A program made the translations under genes and the position numbers. Positions 6,739 through 8,221 of a DNA stretch of 8,221 nucleotides are shown here, piece by piece; within the stretch, counting starts at the first letter, position 1, and every line of letters starts with the position of its first letter. The stretch covers positions 1 through 8,221 of the forward strand of contig JAGXLQ010000054.1 of assembly GCA_018334595.1 (NCBI GenBank), read 5' to 3'. The notes beneath the pieces were generated by a model. That model was given only the letters and a program-made list of their open reading frames with translations. It did no database searches and was not told the origin of the DNA. Source of the stretch: Candidatus Bipolaricaulota bacterium. Its GTDB lineage: Bacteria; Bipolaricaulota; Bipolaricaulia; M55B111.

Positions 6739-7773
6739 ATGAAAAGGGCAAGATTAACCGCAATAGAAGAGTTGACATTCGAGGACGTCGACAAACCCTC
6801 CCCAGAGGAGAGAGAGGTTACAATCGAAGTCAAGGTCTGTGGAATATGCGGATCCGACGTCCATACATTTCAGGGCAAACACCCCTTCGTGCATCCGCCA
6901 ATAGTATTGGGACACGAGTTTAGTGGAGTAGTTGACGAGGTCGGTGACCGGGTTGACAACTTTCGGCCCGGTGACCGTGTCACGGTCGAACCGAACCTTC
7001 CCTGCGGTGCTTGTTATAACTGTCGTCACGGCAGGTACAATATCTGTGAAAACCTGCAGGTCATAGGTAACGTCGGTTACGACGGCGCGTTTGCCGAATT
7101 TATAACCGTTCCTGCTGACAGGGTAGTTCCTATTCCCGACGGGATAACGTACGACCAGGCCGCGTTAATTGAACCTGCAGCCGTGGGTGTGCACGGAGTT
7201 AGGGCGAGCGAAGGGGAAATTGGCGATCGCGTAATAGTATTCGGCGCAGGTACCATAGGCCTCTCGATTTTAAGTTCGGTCAGAGCCGCCGGGGCAAAGC
7301 AGGTTGTTGTAAGCGACCTTTCCGATTACCGGTTGAAGATAGCGGAGGAACTGGGGGGAGATGTCACTTACAACCCCAGCAGATCGGCAAGAGACCTAGA
7401 GGATCTGGTTTTGGACACCTTCGACGGAAGTAAAGCCGATATAATTTACGATTGCGTTGGGGTGGAAGAGACGATAAACGAGGCTATATCGGTCGCAAGA
7501 AAGGGGAGCCAGATAGTCCTCCTTGGCGTACCGGAAGGTAATTTAAACGTGAATATGGCGTTTCTACAGGACAGAGAGCTGGAGATAAAGGGATCCTTAA
7601 TGTACGTGAGAAAGGATTTTCACGAGGCAATAGAGTTAATTCATGGGGGTAAATTTAAAGTTGACAAGCTCATTACTCATAGGTTCTCCTTTGACGAACT
7701 GGAGAGGGCGTTTCAGCTCGCGATAGACGAGACGAAGATGGGCGAGAAGATGAAAATCCTTGTTGAATTTTAA
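6739..7773 (+). CDS. zinc-dependent medium-chain polyol/sorbitol-type dehydrogenase, NAD type
   Basis: A 344-residue medium-chain dehydrogenase related to its upstream neighbour. Catalytic zinc residues are Cys37 in CGICGSDVH, His59-Glu60 in GHEFSG, and Glu145 in LIEPAAV. The structural zinc cysteines are 89, 92, 95 and 103. The Rossmann loop is GAGTIG (169-174), and Asp193 in VVVSDL marks NAD binding. The start is taken at ATG 6739, which matches the usual family opening and has GGTGA five bases upstream. A GTG at 6727 would add four residues but has AAGGA only two bases away. Together with the first enzyme it could carry out a two-step oxidation/reduction, such as ketose to polyol to another ketose. 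L-threonine dehydrogenase activity is an alternative, less likely beside a sugar importer and kinase. Confidence 0.9.
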   Translation: MKRARLTAIEELTFEDVDKPSPEEREVTIEVKVCGICGSDVHTFQGKHPFVHPPIVLGHEFSGVVDEVGDRVDNFRPGDRVTVEPNLPCGACYNCRHGRYNICENLQVIGNVGYDGAFAEFITVPADRVVPIPDGITYDQAALIEPAAVGVHGVRASEGEIGDRVIVFGAGTIGLSILSSVRAAGAKQVVVSDLSDYRLKIAEELGGDVTYNPSRSARDLEDLVLDTFDGSKADIIYDCVGVEETINEAISVARKGSQIVLLGVPEGNLNVNMAFLQDRELEIKGSLMYVRKDFHEAIELIHGGKFKVDKLITHRFSFDELERAFQLAIDETKMGEKMKILVEF

Positions 7774-7778
7774 TTTAT

Positions 7779-8221
7779 ATGAGAAAATCGAGTTACCTGC
7801 TCGGCCTTGACCTGGGCACCACCAGGGTCAAGGCGGTTGCGATTGACGGAGGAGGAAAGGTATTAGAGAGCCATGACTCAGGCTATCCACTTAACCGGCC
7901 CACCGCTGACGCAGCCGAGCAAGACCCTGAGGACTGGTGGAGAGAAAGCTGCAAGGTAATTAGAAAAACTGTTAGCAAGTCCGGAATAAGGGCGGAGGAA
8001 ATCGAGGCGCTTGCTATAGCCGGCCAGATGCATACTGCCGTTTTCCTGGACAAAAACCTTAAGCCCCTACGCCCGGCAATCACCTGGGCGGACAACAGAA
8101 CGTCAGCAGAGGCCGCTGAGATCGAGAAAAGAGTTGGGGTTGAGAGACTCTTGAACGTAACCTACAACCGGAGCTTACCGGGGTTTACGGCCTCCAAGGT
8201 CCTCTGGCTAAAGCACCACGA
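7779..8221 (+). CDS. FGGY-family carbohydrate kinase, xylulokinase-like, N-terminal part (3'-partial)
   Basis: The first 147 residues of an FGGY kinase, which transfers phosphate from ATP to a sugar. The ATP-phosphate motif GLDLGTTRVKAV lies at residues 9-20. AGQMHTAVFLD and the ITWADNRTS segment follow, as in xylulokinases and gluconokinases. GQMH favours xylulokinase, while WADNR is also frequent in gluconokinases, so the substrate call is tentative. The ATG lies 5 bases after the previous stop, and an in-frame TGA at 7764 excludes a longer form. No Shine-Dalgarno is visible in the A/T-rich stretch before it, so translation probably depends on coupling to the dehydrogenase gene. The protein runs off the window; about 500 residues would be usual. 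Confidence 0.85.
   Translation, partial: MRKSSYLLGLDLGTTRVKAVAIDGGGKVLESHDSGYPLNRPTADAAEQDPEDWWRESCKVIRKTVSKSGIRAEEIEALAIAGQMHTAVFLDKNLKPLRPAITWADNRTSAEAAEIEKRVGVERLLNVTYNRSLPGFTASKVLWLKHH
7804..7834 (+). other. hairpin inside the start of the kinase gene
   Basis: GCCTTGACC (7804-7812) and GGTCAAGGC (7826-7834) are perfect 9-base inverted arms, with an inner TGG/CCA pairing if one G is bulged. It begins 26 bases into the kinase coding region and covers the codons of the GLDLGTT motif. No T run follows, so it is not a terminator. It may slow translation initiation or be chance from GC-rich codons. Confidence 0.4.

Noticed and set aside
6973..6987. GACCGTG-T-CACGGTC inverted repeat in the second dehydrogenase
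   Set aside because: It encodes the conserved GDRVTVEP segment of the family, so the symmetry probably follows from the codons.

Overview
The window is one densely packed, plus-strand carbohydrate import and catabolism operon. It starts inside the 3' end of a sugar-binding protein gene and ends inside an FGGY carbohydrate kinase gene. The proteins are bacterial in type: an RbsB/RbsA/RbsC-class ABC importer, with Shine-Dalgarno sequences before most genes. Base composition is near balanced. AGA/AGG arginine and ATA isoleucine codons are common, and the proteins are rich in Asp and Glu. This would fit an anaerobic, possibly thermophilic or salt-adapted heterotroph, but the sequence gives no firm taxon.

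Layout: (1) 1-261, C-terminus of a periplasmic sugar-binding protein, followed by two successive terminator-like hairpins (247-276 and 313-359). (2) 403-2144, a single-domain sugar ABC ATPase and a ten-helix-type permease, 2 nt apart. (3) 2155-4426, two tandem, divergent members of the uroporphyrinogen decarboxylase (URO-D/MtaA-like) superfamily. The first is broken by an apparent -1 frameshift near 2646. (4) 4509-5660, a class I mannose-6-phosphate isomerase-like protein that keeps its metal ligands but lacks a normally conserved active-site arginine. (5) 5701-7773, two zinc-dependent medium-chain (sorbitol/threonine dehydrogenase-like) dehydrogenases with different predicted cofactor-binding loops. 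(6) 7779 to the end, the N-terminal third of a xylulokinase-like FGGY kinase.

How they may work together (inference): the importer brings in a sugar, polyol or sugar derivative. The two dehydrogenases and the isomerase-like protein interconvert alcohol/keto and aldose/ketose forms, and the kinase phosphorylates the resulting ketose for central metabolism. The role of the paired URO-D-like proteins is the real unknown. Characterised members of that superfamily are decarboxylases or cobalamin/thiol methyltransferases, yet these two sit in the middle of a sugar pathway with no corrinoid protein or heme gene in view. No RNA genes, mobile elements or CRISPR arrays were seen. No intergenic stretch exceeds about 145 bases.
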